Assembly (NCBI GenBank): GCA_020847775.1
Contig: JADLBI010000066.1
Coordinates: forward strand, 1 to 7,141
Origin: Opitutaceae bacterium
Lineage (GTDB): Bacteria; Verrucomicrobiota; Verrucomicrobiia; Opitutales; Opitutaceae
Direction of reading: 5' to 3'
Length of the DNA: 7,141 nt
The translations under genes were made by a program, and so were the position numbers. The notes under the pieces were generated by a model. That model did no database searches and had not been told where the DNA came from. It worked only from the letters and a program-made list of their open reading frames with translations. This document shows positions 5,348 to 7,141 of the stretch, piece by piece; positions within the stretch are counted from its first letter, which is position 1; every line of letters begins with the position of its first letter.

Positions 5348-7003
5348 ATGACAAGCCACCTGCAAGCCCGCCTGCGCGTTCTCTGGCCGGCTTTGCTGTG
5401 TTTGGGCGTCGGCTTCGTGGTGTGGCAGGGCTGGGGCAACGCGACGCGGGGCTACATCGACTCGGCGTCCGTGTTTTACTGGTTGGGTTTTCAGTGGATC
5501 AATCCGCCGTCCGAAACCGAGCATGGTTGGCTGATCCTCGGGCTGAGCCTGTGGTTGTTCTGGCGCAACGCGCGGCAGGAGGCCGTGGCGCCAAATGCCG
5601 CGCAACCGGGGTTGGCATTCGCGGCGATGACGGCGGGTTTGGGCCTGCATGTGCTGGGCTACGCGGTGCAGCAGACGCGGATTTCGGTGGTGGCCGCTCT
5701 GGTGTTTTTGTGGGGCGTGGCGGTGCTGGCGGGGGGGCGCCGTTGGGGGCGCGCGGCGGCGTTTCCGCTGGCGTTCATGATATTCGCGCTGCCGCTCAAC
5801 GTGCTCGACACGGCGGGTTTTTGGCTGCGCCTGTGGGTGATCGAGGCGAGCCGCGCCATCGCGCATTGGTCAGGCATCGAGGTGGTGCGCAATGGCACGC
5901 AGCTCTTCGCGCCGGATGGCGCGTATCAATACGATGTGGCCGCGGCGTGCTCGGGCGTGCGGTCACTGATGGCGCTGACGGCGCTGTCGTTGCTGGTGGG
6001 TTATCTCAATTTTCGCGCGTGGTGGCTGCGCGCGTTGATTTTGGTGCTGAGCTTTCCGTTCACCTACGTCGGCAATGTCGCGCGCATCACCGCGATCATT
6101 TTTGCGGCGGAGTGGTTCGGTGAAGGGGCCGGGGTGCTCGTGCACGAGTGGGCGGGGTTTATCGTGTTTGTCATCGTGCTGGGGTTGGTGCTCGCGACGA
6201 CGAGTTTGCTGCGCCGGTGGTTGCCGGGTGCGGTGGCAATGGACGGCGAGCAGCACCATTCATTCTGGTCGCCGCCAGCAGACGCAGCACCGAGCCGTGG
6301 CCGGTGGGTGCTGGTGGGTGTGCTGTTGATGGGTGTTGGCGTGGTGGTGCTGGTGCGACGGCTGGATCGAATCCCGGTGCGCACGGATGCCGGAATTTTT
6401 CTGACTGCCGATGGTTCGGCTCCGGTGGAGTTGCCCGCTTTTATCGGCGCGGATTGGATTGGCCGACGGGCGGAGGTTACGGCGGTGGAACGCGAGATCT
6501 TGCCGCCGGACACGGGCTACTCGCGGCGCAACTACGTGGCGCTGCATCAACCCGGCCAGCAGGTGTTCTTGTCCATCGTGTTGAGCGGGCGGGACCGCAG
6601 TTCGATTCATCGCCCTGAACTTTGTGTGGCTGGGCAAGGGTGGACGATCACGGGGCGCGGTCGCGAGGCGTTCACGGTTCCCGGGCAACCCGGAGCGACC
6701 ATTCCGGTGACGGTGCTGCGCATCGAACACGAGAACGGCGGGCGCAAGTTTCCCGCGTTGCTGGCGTATTGGTTTGTCAGCAGCAACCGGGTGGTGGCGA
6801 CGCATTGGGAGCGCATGGTTTTTGGCGCCTGGGATCGGTTGCGACACGGCCGGGCGGACCGCTGGGCCTACGTGCTCATGCAAACCGGCGCGGTGGACGG
6901 TGAAACCGCCGCGATGGAGCGGATGCAGGAAATCGTGGCCGGCACTATTCCGCATTTTCAAAAAACTCCGCCGGGCGATTTGACCGAGGATGGCGCGGAT
7001 TGA
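5348..7003 (+). CDS. Exosortase fused to EpsI domain
   Basis: A 551-residue membrane protein with two parts. Residues 1-290 are an exosortase: about eight membrane segments (near 11-27, 59-73, 87-106, 112-129, 137-152, 203-220, 226-242, 266-286) carrying the family's conserved residues. These are Cys201 in AAACSGVRS, Arg246 in NVARI and His266 in VHEWAGF, which form the transpeptidase-like active site at the membrane's outer face. FPLAFMIFALPL at 139-150 is also typical. After a polar linker (295-317), a ninth membrane segment (320-336) anchors a periplasmic EpsI domain (about 340-540), with its signature SSIHRPELCVAGQGW around His421 and Cys426. Exosortases cleave C-terminal PEP-CTERM-like signals of exported proteins and probably join them to a surface acceptor; EpsI is the usual partner, often a separate gene. 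ATG 5348 is chosen because it precedes the first helix; the frame is open further up to 5048, but only antisense to GT9. Which signal variant it recognises is unknown. Confidence 0.95.
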   Translation: MTSHLQARLRVLWPALLCLGVGFVVWQGWGNATRGYIDSASVFYWLGFQWINPPSETEHGWLILGLSLWLFWRNARQEAVAPNAAQPGLAFAAMTAGLGLHVLGYAVQQTRISVVAALVFLWGVAVLAGGRRWGRAAAFPLAFMIFALPLNVLDTAGFWLRLWVIEASRAIAHWSGIEVVRNGTQLFAPDGAYQYDVAAACSGVRSLMALTALSLLVGYLNFRAWWLRALILVLSFPFTYVGNVARITAIIFAAEWFGEGAGVLVHEWAGFIVFVIVLGLVLATTSLLRRWLPGAVAMDGEQHHSFWSPPADAAPSRGRWVLVGVLLMGVGVVVLVRRLDRIPVRTDAGIFLTADGSAPVELPAFIGADWIGRRAEVTAVEREILPPDTGYSRRNYVALHQPGQQVFLSIVLSGRDRSSIHRPELCVAGQGWTITGRGREAFTVPGQPGATIPVTVLRIEHENGGRKFPALLAYWFVSSNRVVATHWERMVFGAWDRLRHGRADRWAYVLMQTGAVDGETAAMERMQEIVAGTIPHFQKTPPGDLTEDGAD

Positions 7004-7141
7004 ACCGGATCCAGATAAACCTTCCGCTTAAATTTGCTTGGCTCCAAGCCAACCCAAATTACCAACCCCAAGCGCAACCTGCCATTCTGGATGGATTGCT
7101 CCCTGGCACTGACTCGCATCGCCAACTCCGCCATGACCCCG
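7004..7141. other. Region downstream of the exosortase, possible start of a next gene
   Basis: The first part of these 138 bp is visibly richer in A/T than the genes and looks non-coding, apart from a hairpin at 7031-7060. A frame starting at ATG 7091, with a second in-frame ATG at 7133, is open to the right edge (17 codons). Its third positions are mostly G/C as in the other genes, so it may be the start of a further plus-strand gene. With so few codons this stays a guess, and no product can be named. Confidence 0.25.
7031..7060 (+). terminator. Candidate hairpin terminator after the exosortase gene
   Basis: An imperfect stem begins 28 bases after the exosortase stop. The outer arms AATTTG (7031-7036) and CAAATT (7055-7060) pair perfectly. 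A small internal mismatch follows (C7037 against 7053-7054), then inner arms TTGGCT (7038-7043) and AGCCAA (7047-7052) around a 3-nt loop CCA. No T-run follows on the plus strand, so it is not a classic intrinsic terminator. It may still mark the transcript's 3' end or protect it. Confidence 0.35.

Noticed and set aside
5324..5866. Upstream extension of the GT9 frame, adding 181 residues
   Set aside because: The extension is antisense to the exosortase and is Arg/Pro/His/Gln-rich without structure. The GT9 family starts just before the HLLVAELWGLGD strand, which ATG 5323 supplies.
6990..7031. Short frame from ATG 6990, 13 codons
   Set aside because: It ends at TAA 7029-7031 and has nothing beyond chance to support it.
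7000..7141. Frame from TTG 7000 overlapping the exosortase stop (TTGA)
   Set aside because: It is open to the edge, but its third positions are only about half G/C, unlike the strongly G/C-ending genes here, and there is no ribosome binding site or recognisable N-terminus.

Overview
The window is a GC-rich bacterial polysaccharide-biosynthesis locus with an exosortase gene. It holds six genes, five complete and one cut by the left edge, packed with very little spacer. The third codon positions are strongly G/C-biased in all six. The exosortase carries its partner domain EpsI as a C-terminal fusion, and it sits beside Wzx-, Wzy- and glycosyltransferase-type genes. That combination suggests a Gram-negative environmental bacterium with protein sorting of the PEP-CTERM type. 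Verrucomicrobiota (Opitutales-like) is my best guess, but no ribosomal or other marker gene is present, so this is inference.

Layout, left to right. Minus strand 1-1022: N-terminal 340 residues of a polytopic O-antigen polymerase/ligase-like protein that runs off the edge. Minus strand 1068-2342: a Wzx-like flippase just upstream of it in the same direction, 45 bp apart. The gap 2343-2448 separates this pair from the divergent plus-strand pair and holds two adjacent perfect GC-rich inverted repeats. Plus strand 2449-3498: a GT4 glycosyltransferase. Plus strand 3495-4403: a GT2 glycosyltransferase with a DDD motif, joined to the GT4 by an ATGA stop/start overlap. Minus strand 4391-5323: a GT9 (heptosyltransferase-type) enzyme whose 3' end overlaps the GT2 end by 13 bp. 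Plus strand 5348-7003: the exosortase-EpsI fusion, divergent from the GT9 gene with only 24 bp between start codons. The last 138 bp hold a hairpin and perhaps the first codons of another gene.

Together the genes read as a pathway. The cytoplasmic GT4, GT2 and GT9 enzymes would add sugars to a lipid-linked acceptor. The flippase would move the product across the inner membrane, and the Wzy/WaaL-like protein would polymerise or transfer it outside. The exosortase would process exported proteins with a C-terminal sorting signal. Exosortases are known to co-occur with exopolysaccharide genes, and a link between sorting and glycan attachment has been proposed. No sorting substrate is encoded in the window.

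I found no RNA gene, CRISPR array, insertion sequence or recognisable promoter. The locus looks like a known class of system in a compact arrangement, not a new class. The points most worth a second look are the exosortase-EpsI fusion, the 24-bp divergent start region and the tandem hairpins next to the flippase start.
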